Source: JAXGXJ01 sp040772905 (lineage in GTDB: Bacteria; Actinomycetota; Thermoleophilia; RBG-16-64-13). Taken from it: a stretch of DNA of 64,000 bases. Both the position numbers and the translations under genes were made by a program. The stretch spans positions 186,001-250,000 of the forward strand of contig JAXGXJ010000006.1 of the NCBI GenBank assembly GCA_040772905.1, given 5' to 3'. Below the pieces are notes generated by a model. The model saw only the letters and a list, made by a program, of their open reading frames with translations. It had not been told where the DNA came from and did no database searches. The first letter of the stretch is position 1. Each line of letters opens with the position of its first letter. Below, one piece after another: positions 9,204 through 18,001 of the stretch.

Positions 9204-10751
9204 ATGACCTACCTGCGCGCGGTCGGGGGCCTGGTCGTACTGGCCTGCCTCTACCTCACCAGCCTCTATAGCTACAACCTCTTCCACGGCCTGGTGGAGG
9301 GCTTCAGCATAGTGGTGGCCTCGGCCGTCTTCGTCGTGTCCTGGAACACGCGGGCCTATTCGGCGAACAACTATGTGCTACTTGTGGGCGCGGCTCTGCT
9401 CTTCGTGGCCCTCGTCGACCTGGTCCACACCCTTGCGTACGACGGCATGGTGGTGTTCCCCAGCTACGACACCGATCTACCGACACAGTTGTGGTTGGTA
9501 GGTCGTTATCTGCACGTGCTGGCTCTGCTCATCGCACCCTTCCTGCTGGCGCGCAAGAGACGACCTTACTGGTACGTCGCCGGTTTCGGCATCCTGACCA
9601 CCGCGCTGTTGACCCTCGTGTTCACCGGTCTTTTTCCCTCCGCCTACGCGGAGGGTGTCGGACTGACCACCTTCAAGGTGGTGAGCGAGTACGTGGTGTG
9701 TATCTTCCTGCTGACGGCCCTGGGACTGCTGTGGTGGAGGCGCGACGCGTTCGAGAGAGGAGTGTTGGCACTCCTTGCCCTCTCCATAGGTGCGACCGTC
9801 ATCTCCGAGCTGCTCTTCACCGTCTACAGTTCGCCGTTCGGCCCCACCAACATGGTGGGCCACCTCTTCAAGCTCATCACCTTCTACCTCATCTACAAGG
9901 CGGTCGTACAAACGGCGCTGTCGCGGCCTTACGCGCTGCTGTTCCGTGAACTCAAGCAGAGCGAGGAGGCCCTCCGCGAGGGCGAGCATCAGCAGCGCCA
10001 GATCGCCGATGTACTCCAAGAGGCGTTGCTCACCACGCCCGAACGGATCGAAGGCATCACCTTCGGTCATCTGTACCGTCCCTCCACCCTGGCGGGCCGA
10101 GTGGGAGGTGACTTCTACGATGTCTTCACCCTGGGCCCCGATTCGGTGGGGATCATCATCGGCGATGTCTCCGGACACGGCTTGGACGCAGCCGCTTTCA
10201 CCTCCTTGGCTCGGGACACCATCAAGGCCTTCGCCTACGAGGCCGTCACCCCCAGCGAGGCCCTCCGCAGAGCGAACCTGGTGACGGTGAAGACCGGGGC
10301 CACCGCACGAGCCGGCGGCCACTTCCTGACCGCCTTCTACGGCGTCCTCGACCTCGAGAAGGAAGAGCTGAGCTACTCCGCTGCGGGACACCCTCCGGGC
10401 GTCATTCGGCGGGTGGACGGCAGCACCGAGATGCTGGAGGTCACCTCACCCGTCATCGGCGTGTTCCCCGAAGCCGTGTTCCGCGACTCTTACGCCCCTA
10501 TGCGGAGAGGGGACATGCTCGTGCTGTACACCGACGGTCTCACCGAATGCCGAGCCACGCAGACCGAATTCTTCGGAGAAGACGGGGTGCGCGGCGTGCT
10601 CGAATCCCTACCCGACTCCCCGGCCGCGGCCGTGCCGCACCAACTCTTCGAGGCCGCGTTTGCCTTCTGTCGCGGGACCTTGGTCGACGACCTGGCCATC
10701 CTCACGGTCGCCAGCGACAGCGGACCTGCAACGCCGGGTGCCCAGAGATGA
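9204..10751 (+). CDS. MASE3 sensor - PP2C-type (SpoIIE) serine phosphatase
   Basis: The first ~240 residues are a MASE3 membrane sensor (SLYSYNLFHGLVEGFSIVVA, ALVDLVHTLAYDGM). A short helical linker rich in E/Q follows (about 245-275), then a SpoIIE/RsbU-like phosphatase domain from about 285. The metal-binding aspartates are visible in GGDFYDVF and in IIGDVSGHGLDAA. Such proteins dephosphorylate anti-anti-sigma factors or similar targets in partner-switching pathways. No RsbV/RsbW-like partner is in the window, so the target is unknown. The gene starts 12 bases after the DUF255 gene and ends at a strong hairpin. Confidence 0.9.
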   Translation: MTYLRAVGGLVVLACLYLTSLYSYNLFHGLVEGFSIVVASAVFVVSWNTRAYSANNYVLLVGAALLFVALVDLVHTLAYDGMVVFPSYDTDLPTQLWLVGRYLHVLALLIAPFLLARKRRPYWYVAGFGILTTALLTLVFTGLFPSAYAEGVGLTTFKVVSEYVVCIFLLTALGLLWWRRDAFERGVLALLALSIGATVISELLFTVYSSPFGPTNMVGHLFKLITFYLIYKAVVQTALSRPYALLFRELKQSEEALREGEHQQRQIADVLQEALLTTPERIEGITFGHLYRPSTLAGRVGGDFYDVFTLGPDSVGIIIGDVSGHGLDAAAFTSLARDTIKAFAYEAVTPSEALRRANLVTVKTGATARAGGHFLTAFYGVLDLEKEELSYSAAGHPPGVIRRVDGSTEMLEVTSPVIGVFPEAVFRDSYAPMRRGDMLVLYTDGLTECRATQTEFFGEDGVRGVLESLPDSPAAAVPHQLFEAAFAFCRGTLVDDLAILTVASDSGPATPGAQR

Positions 10752-10781
10752 ACAGAGGCGCCGCTATCCCGGCGCCTCTGT
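10752..10781 (+). terminator. Transcription terminator hairpin
   Basis: A perfect 12-bp stem (acagaggcgccg paired with cggcgcctctgt) with a six-base loop starts immediately after the SpoIIE phosphatase stop. It can serve this gene and the convergent RRM gene. No T-run follows on the plus strand. Confidence 0.7.
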
Positions 10782-10832
10782 CGACGTCAGTCTCTCCATA
10801 TATCCGTGGCAGCCGCAGGCTGCCGGGCGCCT

Positions 10833-11207
10833 CTACCAGCGCGATCCTCCGTGGCCGCCGCCGTAACCTCCGCCACCCGCGCCGTAGCCACCGCCGCCGC
10901 CACCGTAGCCGCCGCCGTACCCGCCTCGGCCACCGCCGAAGCCGCCCGGCCGGCGCTCCTGCTCGCGCGCGTTGTCGATGTTGAGCGAGCGACCGTCAAG
11001 TTCGGTGCCGTTCAGGGCGGACTTGGCCGCATCGGCCTCCTCGGGCGTGCTAAGCTCCACGAACGCAAAGCCCTTGGGACGACCTGTCTGCCGGTCGGTG
11101 ATGATGCTGACAGAGACTACTTCGCCGAATTGAGCGAACGTCTTCTCCAGCGTCTCCTTGGTGGTGCCATAGGAAAGGTTTCCCACATACAGCCTCGCCG
11201 TGCTCAT
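10833..11207 (-). CDS. RRM-type glycine-rich RNA-binding protein
   Basis: A single RNA-recognition motif of about 80 residues has both RNP signatures: RNP2 (LYVGNL) and RNP1 (KGFAFVEL). It is followed by an RGG/YGGG low-complexity tail of about 40 residues. Bacterial proteins of this size and build (known from cyanobacteria and others) are cold- or stress-linked RNA chaperones; that role is inferred here. ATG 11207 is chosen because GGAGGA precedes it and the RRM begins MSTARLYVGNL. The upstream extension to 11258 is unlikely. It converges with the SpoIIE phosphatase gene and is divergent from otsB. Confidence 0.9.
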   Translation of the reverse strand: MSTARLYVGNLSYGTTKETLEKTFAQFGEVVSVSIITDRQTGRPKGFAFVELSTPEEADAAKSALNGTELDGRSLNIDNAREQERRPGGFGGGRGGYGGGYGGGGGGYGAGGGGYGGGHGGSRW

Positions 11208-11373
11208 CGCTTCCTCCACAGATTCCACAATGACAGAACCGCATGCGTTCGGATGCACCTGCGGACGAACGAGTGAACGATGAATGCACGTCGCCGGGAG
11301 AGCCTCCTATCGATGCTAGACAATCATACATCAAAGAGGTACACATTTTGCAAGTATGTGAGAGAGGCGCGCG

Positions 11374-12216
11374 ATGAGCACAGACGACTGTCAGGCGCAC
11401 ACACCCAGGGACCACGCTCCGGCTGAGGCCCTGCTCGGTCCTTTGAAGGCGCGTATCGGGGGACGGACGCCTGTCTTCTTCCTCGACTTCGACGGCACGT
11501 TGGCGCCCATCGCCCCCCGACCTGAGTCGGCGCGACTTCCTGAGACCACGCGAGGATTACTGCGCTCGCTCTCTGCGCGATATGTGGTGTGCGTTGTCTC
11601 GGGCCGCGGCTTGGAAGACGTGCAAGAGAAGATCGGGCTCCACTCGCTGTTCTATGCTGCGGACCATGGGAGATGCATCGTGGGGCCTCCCGGGTCGGAG
11701 GTCCGCTTGGAGGTCGGCAGCGAGGCTCGGAGTGCGCTGCGGACCGTCGGGCGCCGGTTGGAGAGCGCATTGGGAACCATCCAGGGTGTGGTGGTGGAAC
11801 AGAAGGACCTGTCGCTGTCGGTGCACTACCGCCTGGTCTCGCCTGCGCTGCACGAGCACGTGGCCGCCGTGGTCGGGGAACTCGCCGCGCTCGTCCCTCA
11901 GTTGGCGCTGAAATCGGGCAAGCTGGTGCATGAACTGCGTCCCGACGACCACTGGGACAAGGGACAGGCAGTTCTGTGGCTTCTGGAGCGATTGGGTCTC
12001 ACGTCCGCCGAGCATTGCCCCGTCTGCATGGGAGACGATCTCACCGACGAGGATATGTTCCGGGCCGTGGGCGAGCAGGGCGTGACCGTGTTCGTGGGTG
12101 ACAGTATCACCTGCACAGAAGCGCTTTTCCGGGTACATGACGTGCGGGAGGCCGCGCGCCTGCTGGCTGCCTTCGCCACCCCTTCCGACCTACTCGGCGA
12201 CCTGTCTCAGGATTGA
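11374..12216 (+). CDS. otsB: Trehalose-6-phosphate phosphatase
   Basis: A HAD-superfamily phosphatase of 280 residues. Motif I is DFDGTLAPI, motif II lies near VVSGRGLEDV, and the metal-binding motif IV is MGDDLTDEDMF. The trehalose-phosphatase signature (YAADHG, then KxxxLxVHYR-like LSLSVHYRL) is present. It removes phosphate from trehalose 6-phosphate, completing the OtsA route. It is the first gene of a four-gene plus-strand cluster with DUF5752, treT-like and otsA, all in the cytoplasm. The ATG is preceded by a GAGAGG ribosome-binding site. Confidence 0.93.
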   Translation: MSTDDCQAHTPRDHAPAEALLGPLKARIGGRTPVFFLDFDGTLAPIAPRPESARLPETTRGLLRSLSARYVVCVVSGRGLEDVQEKIGLHSLFYAADHGRCIVGPPGSEVRLEVGSEARSALRTVGRRLESALGTIQGVVVEQKDLSLSVHYRLVSPALHEHVAAVVGELAALVPQLALKSGKLVHELRPDDHWDKGQAVLWLLERLGLTSAEHCPVCMGDDLTDEDMFRAVGEQGVTVFVGDSITCTEALFRVHDVREAARLLAAFATPSDLLGDLSQD

Positions 12217-12274
12217 AGCGCTGCGGCAGCGGGTAGTCAGGTAGACTGACAGGCAGCGTTCTCGAGAGGTTCGT

Positions 12275-12988
12275 ATGATCGATTTCGCCATCAAGGACTG
12301 CGCCTTGGGCAGCATCGCCACAGGCCGGCGAGCTCAGACCCTGCGCGAACTCCGTGACATCCTCCGCGACATCCATCCCGGGTCCATCTACCACCATTTC
12401 TGGGGGACTCTCCTGCGCCCACAGTTCTCTGACCGTGAGTTCAACAACGATTTTGCCGCTTGGTGCTACCACAGCCTGCATGACAACACCGCGGCTGAGC
12501 GCTTGGCGGTCATCGACCCGGCGGAACACCCCGACATGGAAGACCTCCGCCAGGAACTGCTTGAGGTCATCGACGCCCGGCTGGACGAGACGGAGTTGGT
12601 CTTGTTCGCCCGCAGCGACCAGCAGTTCCATTTCGTGCGCGGGGTGATCGTGGTGTTCGACACGGCACGGCGACTGTCCGACCCGGCCGAGCTGCAACTG
12701 GTCCTGCCTGAACTCTCGGTGGGGAGCATCTTCTACCATTTCATCGACGCCCGACGGAGAGACCCGGTGGGAGTGGATGATTTCCGCGCCTGGTTGATGG
12801 GTCTGGGCCCTGAGTACGTGCCGGTCATCCAGGACCTGGCCGCGGTCGACCCCTATTTCGAATCGCTCTACGTGGTCCGCGACCATCTGGCTTCGCTCTT
12901 CTCACGTCACTTTGGACCGGAGTCGGCAACGGACATCCCCGCACCGGATCGAGCGGTGGAGGACACGAGAGAGCAGGTGACGACATGA
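12275..12988 (+). CDS. DUF5752-like protein in trehalose cluster
   Basis: A soluble 237-residue protein with two similar halves. Each half contains a 'G.IYHHF' or 'GSIFYHFIDARRR' block followed by an acidic helical segment (FNNDFAAWCYHSL; DDFRAWLMGLG). I recognise it as DUF5752-like, a family repeatedly found next to TreT-type glycosyltransferases; its function is not known to me. The stop overlaps the start of the next gene (ATGA, 12985-12988), so it is almost certainly translationally coupled to the trehalose synthase. A regulatory or accessory role is inference from that coupling. Confidence 0.75.
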   Translation: MIDFAIKDCALGSIATGRRAQTLRELRDILRDIHPGSIYHHFWGTLLRPQFSDREFNNDFAAWCYHSLHDNTAAERLAVIDPAEHPDMEDLRQELLEVIDARLDETELVLFARSDQQFHFVRGVIVVFDTARRLSDPAELQLVLPELSVGSIFYHFIDARRRDPVGVDDFRAWLMGLGPEYVPVIQDLAAVDPYFESLYVVRDHLASLFSRHFGPESATDIPAPDRAVEDTREQVTT

Positions 12989-14277
12989 GCGCCGCCCCCG
13001 CCGAGGGACCGGAGACTACCATGGGACAGGCGTCCGGCCAGAGCTTGTTGGAGCAGTATGCCTTCCACGCGGGAGCGGACGCGGTCGACCAGCTGAGTCA
13101 GCTGGCACGACTCCTGGGCGGCGTGAAGGTGGTACACGTCAACTCCACCCGCCGGGGAGGCGGCGTCGCCGAGATCCTGGAGAAGATGGTCCCACTCATG
13201 CGGGAGCTGGGGCTCGACACCAGCTGGGAGGTAATCGAGGGCAACGACGATTTTTTCAGCTGCACGAAGTCCTTCCACAACGCGCTCCAGGGCAAGAGCA
13301 TCCGCATCCCCGAGCATTTGCTGCGCGTGTACGAAGAGGTGAACGCCCACAACGCCGAATGGCTGCGCCCCACCCTGGAGGACGCCGACGTGGTCTTCAT
13401 CCATGATCCCCAGCCCGCACCGCTCCTGGGCCTCTGCCCGGGGCGGAAAGGCACCTGGATATGGCGCTGCCACATCGACCTCAGCCATCCGTACCGGCCG
13501 GTGTGGCGCTATCTGCGCCGCTTCTTGGGCGCCTATGATGCCAGCGTGTTCTCACTCGACGCCTTCGCCCAGCCCATGCCGCACCCGGTGTTCCTCATCC
13601 CGCCCAGCATCGACCCGCTGAGCGAGAAGAACCAGCCCCTCCCGGCCGAGGAGGTGCGGGCCACCCTGGAGGAGTTCGGCATCGACTCGAGCAGGCCCAT
13701 GATCCTCCAGGTGTCACGCTTCGACCGCTTCAAGGACCCGCTGGGAGTCATCCAGGCCTTCCAGCTGGCCCGTGAGTTCGTTCCCAACCTGCAACTGGTG
13801 CTCGCCGGCGGAGGCGCGGTGGACGATCCCGAGGGAGCAGGCGTGCTGCAAGAGGTGCACGAGGCCGCGGACGGCGATGCCGACATACACATCCTCTCCT
13901 CAGGGCACTACAGCGACCGCACCATCAACGCGCTGCAGACGGGTGCCGACATCGTCATGCAGAAATCGCTGCGTGAGGGCTTCGGCCTGACCGTCACCGA
14001 GGCCATGTGGAAGAGCAAGCCGGTCATCGGCGGCAACACGGGAGGCATCCGGCTGCAGCTGATGAACCATCGCACCGGCTTCCTGGTCGACACTCCCGAA
14101 GGAGCCGCCATGCGCATCCGCTACCTGCTGTTCGACCGGCCGCGTATGGCTCAGATAGGCGAGAACGCCCGCGAACTGGTGCGCCAGAACTTCCTCATCA
14201 CGCGCCATCTGCGCGAGTACCTCACCATGGTGGTGGCCCTTACTCACGGCAACGCCGACCGCATCGAACTCGGATAG
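12985..14277 (+). CDS. treT: Trehalose synthase, GT4 glycosyltransferring type (TreT-like)
   Basis: A GT-B glycosyltransferase of 430 residues. The N-terminal domain carries the family block HVNSTRRGGGVAEIL and IWRCHIDLSHP. The C-terminal Rossmann domain has QVSRFDRFKDPLGVI, LAGGGAVDDPEG and the GT4 EX7E region (SLREGFGLTVTEAMW). TreT enzymes make trehalose directly from an NDP-glucose and glucose, in some organisms reversibly. It overlaps the DUF5752 gene by four bases and precedes otsA by 34 bases. The usual TreT length is about 400-420. Donor specificity cannot be read from sequence. Confidence 0.85.
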   Translation: MSAAPAEGPETTMGQASGQSLLEQYAFHAGADAVDQLSQLARLLGGVKVVHVNSTRRGGGVAEILEKMVPLMRELGLDTSWEVIEGNDDFFSCTKSFHNALQGKSIRIPEHLLRVYEEVNAHNAEWLRPTLEDADVVFIHDPQPAPLLGLCPGRKGTWIWRCHIDLSHPYRPVWRYLRRFLGAYDASVFSLDAFAQPMPHPVFLIPPSIDPLSEKNQPLPAEEVRATLEEFGIDSSRPMILQVSRFDRFKDPLGVIQAFQLAREFVPNLQLVLAGGGAVDDPEGAGVLQEVHEAADGDADIHILSSGHYSDRTINALQTGADIVMQKSLREGFGLTVTEAMWKSKPVIGGNTGGIRLQLMNHRTGFLVDTPEGAAMRIRYLLFDRPRMAQIGENARELVRQNFLITRHLREYLTMVVALTHGNADRIELG

Positions 14278-14311
14278 CCATCCCGTCCAGTCGTCACAAC
14301 GAGGAGGACTC

Positions 14312-15814
14312 GTGAGCGCAGAAGCGACCAAGAGACTCATCGTCGTCTCGAACCGGCTGCCCTACGTCTTGGAGAAGGGTGCCGCCGACAAGTGGACCCT
14401 CAAGCCCGGTTCCGGAGGTCTGGTCACCGCACTGGTGCCTGTCCTTCGCAACCGAGGCGGCATCTGGATAGGCTGGCCGGGAGTGTTCGAAGAGATCCCG
14501 GACGTGGATGAAGTGTTCGCCGAGGCTGCACGCGGATCTGGGTACACCCTGCAGCCGGTCACGCTCACCAGCGAGGAAGTCGACAAGTACTACCACGGCT
14601 ACTCCAACGAGAGCGTCTGGCCTCTGTTCCACGACCTGCAGACGCGGTGTGAGTTCGATCCCGACTACTGGCACACCTACGTGAAGGTGAACCGCAAGTT
14701 CGCCGAAGCGCTCATGCTCGACTGCAGAGCCGAGGATTTCGTGTGGATCCACGATTACCAGCTCATGGACGTAGCCCATCACCTGCGCGAGATGCAGTGC
14801 GAGGCTGAACTGGCTTTCTTCCTGCACATACCCTTCCCCTCGCCCGATATCTTCATGAAGCTGCCGGAGCGGCAGGCCGTACTCACCTCCCTGCTGTCTT
14901 ACGACCTTCTGGGCTTCCAGACCCTGCGCGACCGGCGCAACTTCCTGCAGTGTGTCCGTACCCTCGCTAAGAACGTCCGGGTGCGGGCCGAGAAGCACTT
15001 ACATGTGGTGAAGTTGGACGACCGCGAGATGCGGGTGGGCAACTTCCCCATCGGTATCGACTTCGACGAGTTCGCCGGCCGGGCCTCCTCGGCCCAAGTC
15101 GCAGACAAGGCGCGTTCCTTCCGCACGCGCTACGAGGACAGCCAGATAGTCCTGGGCGTCGACCGTCTGGACTACACAAAAGGCATCCCTCAGCGCCTGC
15201 ACGCGTTCGCCAACCTACTGGAGCGCTTCCCCGAGGTGCGCGGGCGCATCCGTCTCTTCCAGGTGGTGGTCCCCAGCCGGGTGGGCATACCCAAGTACGA
15301 TGAACTCAAGACCGAGATCGAACGACTGGTGGGCGAGATCAACGGGCGCTACAGCGAGATGGGCTGGGTCCCCATCCATTACTTCTTCCGCAGCGTCCCC
15401 AACGAGGAACTGCTGGCGCTCTATCAGACCGCCGACATCGCGCTCGTCACGCCCCTCAAAGACGGCATGAACTTGGTGGCGAAGGAATACTGCGCCTGCT
15501 GCACGGACGAAGCCGGAGTGCTGATACTGAGCCAGTTCGCGGGCGCCGCCGCCCAGCTGGGACGCTGGGCCATGGTGGTCAATCCCTACGACGTGGAACA
15601 GACGGCGGACGCCATCTACAACGCCTTCCGCATGCCGGCAGGAGAGCGGCGCTACCGCATGCGCCAGCTGCGTCGCAACGTGCGTACCCAGAACGTGTTC
15701 TGGTGGGTCGACCAGTTCATGCAGGCCGCCATCCACAAAGAACTGCGCGACTTCCCCGTCTTGGAGGAGTACATCCCCGAGTTGCACGAACGTCTCGCAC
15801 CCAGCGAGAGCTGA
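14312..15814 (+). CDS. otsA: Alpha,alpha-trehalose-phosphate synthase
   Basis: A GT20 enzyme of 500 residues that joins a nucleotide-glucose and glucose 6-phosphate to give trehalose 6-phosphate, the substrate of OtsB. Visible motifs are VVSNRLPY, PGSGGLVTAL, WIHDYQLMDV, HIPFPSPDIF, the UDP/G6P-binding block VDRLDYTKGIPQRL and TPLKDGMNLVAKE. The GTG start has a GAGGAGG site. It is the last gene of the trehalose cluster, so the organism encodes both OtsA/OtsB and TreT routes side by side. Confidence 0.95.
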   Translation: MSAEATKRLIVVSNRLPYVLEKGAADKWTLKPGSGGLVTALVPVLRNRGGIWIGWPGVFEEIPDVDEVFAEAARGSGYTLQPVTLTSEEVDKYYHGYSNESVWPLFHDLQTRCEFDPDYWHTYVKVNRKFAEALMLDCRAEDFVWIHDYQLMDVAHHLREMQCEAELAFFLHIPFPSPDIFMKLPERQAVLTSLLSYDLLGFQTLRDRRNFLQCVRTLAKNVRVRAEKHLHVVKLDDREMRVGNFPIGIDFDEFAGRASSAQVADKARSFRTRYEDSQIVLGVDRLDYTKGIPQRLHAFANLLERFPEVRGRIRLFQVVVPSRVGIPKYDELKTEIERLVGEINGRYSEMGWVPIHYFFRSVPNEELLALYQTADIALVTPLKDGMNLVAKEYCACCTDEAGVLILSQFAGAAAQLGRWAMVVNPYDVEQTADAIYNAFRMPAGERRYRMRQLRRNVRTQNVFWWVDQFMQAAIHKELRDFPVLEEYIPELHERLAPSES

Positions 15815-15887
15815 ACTCCCCATCGACGGGCACCCGGCGCCCAACGCTTCAGTCGAGGCTCTCGGCTTCGTGCGTCTTTCTGGTGCG

Positions 15888-16412
15888 TCAGGCCGGCGCG
15901 TCCCCGGCCAGGAGTGCGCTGCAGTCCTCCTCGGTGTAGAGCGAGAGACCTTCCTGCTGTAGGCGCGCCGCCGTGACTCCCGAACCAAGCTGGAGAGTGT
16001 GGCTGAAACTACCGTCGTATGTCGTGCCCACACCACAAGAGGGGCTCCGCGCCTTGAGCACAGCCGCCCCGCAGCCGGCAAGCCGGGCGATACGGGCCAC
16101 CTGTTCCGCTCCGCGCAGAAAGAGGTCGGTGACATCGGCACCCTCGACGCTGAAGACGCGGGCTTCGCCGGCAAGCACTTCAGCGCCCGCCCCGCCGGAG
16201 ATCTCGGCCGCGTGACGAGGTGTAGGAGCCCCTCCCAATTGCTCGGGACACACAGGGATGAGCGTGAAGCGCGACGCAAGCGAGGCTACAGAGGGAAAAC
16301 GGCGGCACCGCCCATCCAAGCGGGTGTCGAGTCCCACCAGACAGGCGCTCACAAGGAGCGGCGGCCGCGCAGCGCCGCCGCGCGACCCGATGTGGTCGCT
16401 ATCCGCCGGCAT
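15888..16412 (-). CDS. DUF523 family protein
   Basis: A 174-residue protein with DUF523 hallmarks: LVSACLVGLDTRLDGR near the start, CPEQLGGAPTPR in the middle and KARSPSCGVGTTYDG. The conserved cysteines suggest metal or Fe-S binding, but the family's activity is unknown to me. The small coiled-coil gene ends seven bases upstream on the same strand, so the two probably form one unit. It converges with otsA. Confidence 0.85.
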   Translation of the reverse strand: MPADSDHIGSRGGAARPPLLVSACLVGLDTRLDGRCRRFPSVASLASRFTLIPVCPEQLGGAPTPRHAAEISGGAGAEVLAGEARVFSVEGADVTDLFLRGAEQVARIARLAGCGAAVLKARSPSCGVGTTYDGSFSHTLQLGSGVTAARLQQEGLSLYTEEDCSALLAGDAPA

Positions 16413-16418
16413 CCTCGC

Positions 16419-16697
16419 TCAGGAAGGAGAGCCGCCGCCGGGACCCGCGTCGTGAGTTTCGTCGGCGGATGAGGATCCCTGCTGATCGAGAGCCACCAGG
16501 ATCTCTTCCAGTTCGGCCACGCGACCGCTCAAAGCCGAAAGTTCGCCGGCCAGTCTCTCAGTGGCCTGCGATACCTTCGCTCCGGCTTCCTCGCTCAGTT
16601 CGTCCTCTTGGATGAGTTCTTCGATCTCATCAAGATAGAAGAAGGCTTCGTCGAGCTTGAGTTTGGCCTTGTCCAGGTTCCCGATGATCTTGTCCAC
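16419..16697 (-). CDS. Small acidic coiled-coil protein
   Basis: A 92-residue protein rich in K/E/L heptads over residues 1-75 (KAKLKLDEAFFYLDEIEELI; SALSGRVAELEEILV), ending in a disordered GGG/S-rich tail. The GTG start at 16697 has a GGAGGA site. No enzymatic motif is present. It sits seven bases upstream of the DUF523 gene. The function is unknown; the helical pattern suggests oligomerisation or a partner-binding role. Confidence 0.65.
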   Translation of the reverse strand: MDKIIGNLDKAKLKLDEAFFYLDEIEELIQEDELSEEAGAKVSQATERLAGELSALSGRVAELEEILVALDQQGSSSADETHDAGPGGGSPS

Positions 16698-16776
16698 CCT
16701 GCCCTCCTCCAGGTCGTCGGCCTAATATTACCCTCACCGACCGCATTTGCACCCCGATGCCGGGATGCAGACGGGC

Positions 16777-17736
16777 TCAGGGGCCAGGCGGAGCCGGCTC
16801 GGCAGCCAGTTCGGGGTCGCGGTCAGACCCTATGCGCGCCACCGTGGTCCCGACGAACACCAGCACGAAGCCCACCAGAGTGCGCAGAGTGAGGCTGTCG
16901 TAGCCCACGATGATGGACGTGATCAATGCGAACACAGCCTCCAGGCTCATCAACACCCCTGCGAGGGTCGGAGGCGTGTAGCGCTGGCCGAACACCACGA
17001 ACACGTACGCCACCACTCCACCCATCACCCCGGTCCACAGCACGGCGCCGCTGGCCTCCCAGCCCGGAAACAGCACGGGACGTTCGATGGCGAAGGCGAC
17101 GATCAGCGACAGCACGGCCACCGTCACCATCTGCAGTTCGACAAAGGCGATGGTGCTGATGCGACTGGAGCCGTAGCTCACCCCCAGGATGTGCAACGCC
17201 CAGAACAGCGTGGCAAGAAGGGTGAGTATCTCACCCCAACCGAAACCGAAACTGCCGTAGATGGAGAGCACGGCCAGCCCCGCCACCACCACGACCACAC
17301 CCACGGCGAGCAGAGGCGAGGGCCAGCGACGCGTGAAGAAGAAGAGCACCAGCGGAACCACGATGACGTACAGACTGGTGAGGAACCCCGACAGTCCAGG
17401 CGAGATGGTCTCTAGACCGACCGTCTGCAGAGCGAAGCCGGCGAAGAGCAGCACCCCCACGCCGATGCCCACCAACCAGCCCTGACGGTTAAGCCGGCGC
17501 AATCGGCCCACGCAGAACGGTGCCAAGATGACCGTGGCCACCAAGAAGCGCAGACCCAGATAGTAGAACGGCCCCATACGCTCGATGGCGAACTTCACCA
17601 GTACGAAGTTGGCTCCCCATATCACACCGGCCAGAGCCAGTGCGACTTCCGCCGCCACACACACGCGCGTGGGAGTCTCCAGCCAGCAGCGCATCCCGCG
17701 CAGCGCACCGCTGGTCCTAGGAAAGATGCGTGCCAC
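16777..17736 (-). CDS. EamA-type DMT-superfamily permease
   Basis: About ten transmembrane helices arranged as two EamA repeats (ALALAGVIWGANFVLVKFAIE; ILTLLATLFWALHILGVSYG), 319 residues from the chosen start. Members export amino acids, metabolites or drugs across the cytoplasmic membrane; the substrate is not predictable. GTG 17736 is preferred over 17802 because an AGGCGGAG site precedes it and the added N-terminus is not membrane-like. A long inverted repeat lies about 70 bases upstream, between this gene and the divergent LysR gene. Confidence 0.85.
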   Translation of the reverse strand: MARIFPRTSGALRGMRCWLETPTRVCVAAEVALALAGVIWGANFVLVKFAIERMGPFYYLGLRFLVATVILAPFCVGRLRRLNRQGWLVGIGVGVLLFAGFALQTVGLETISPGLSGFLTSLYVIVVPLVLFFFTRRWPSPLLAVGVVVVVAGLAVLSIYGSFGFGWGEILTLLATLFWALHILGVSYGSSRISTIAFVELQMVTVAVLSLIVAFAIERPVLFPGWEASGAVLWTGVMGGVVAYVFVVFGQRYTPPTLAGVLMSLEAVFALITSIIVGYDSLTLRTLVGFVLVFVGTTVARIGSDRDPELAAEPAPPGP

Positions 17737-17807
17737 AGTGTAATCTCCGCCTGAAGGATGGGTCGACCGGGGCACTGGCGACCGGCCACCGACAAAGTCC
17801 ACAAATT

Positions 17808-17845
17808 AGCATAGCCGACTCCGTTGGGGGAGAGTCGGCTATGCT
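17808..17845. promoter_or_regulatory. 14-bp perfect inverted repeat between DMT permease and LysR gene
   Basis: agcatagccgactc (17808-17821) is the exact reverse complement of gagtcggctatgct (17832-17845), with a ten-base G-rich loop. It lies in the divergent intergenic region. It could act as an RNA hairpin in the permease leader or as a dyad operator. No T-run follows it on the plus strand. Confidence 0.5.
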
Positions 17846-18001
17846 GCGGGAAAAACTGCTCAGCTCTGGCACCCGTACGGGAGGGGGGGATCCCGTCCGC
17901 GTGTCTCTCAGTGCTCAGCCAGTGATAGTGTAGTGCTCGTTAGACCATAAGTCCAATATATTATCTATATATATGAGATAAGATTCAGTTATGGAAAAGG
18001 T

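Noticed and set aside
10833..10990. Short GC-rich repeats that could suggest a repeat array
   Set aside because: They are the codon repeats of the glycine-rich tail of the RRM protein, not a CRISPR or independent repeat.
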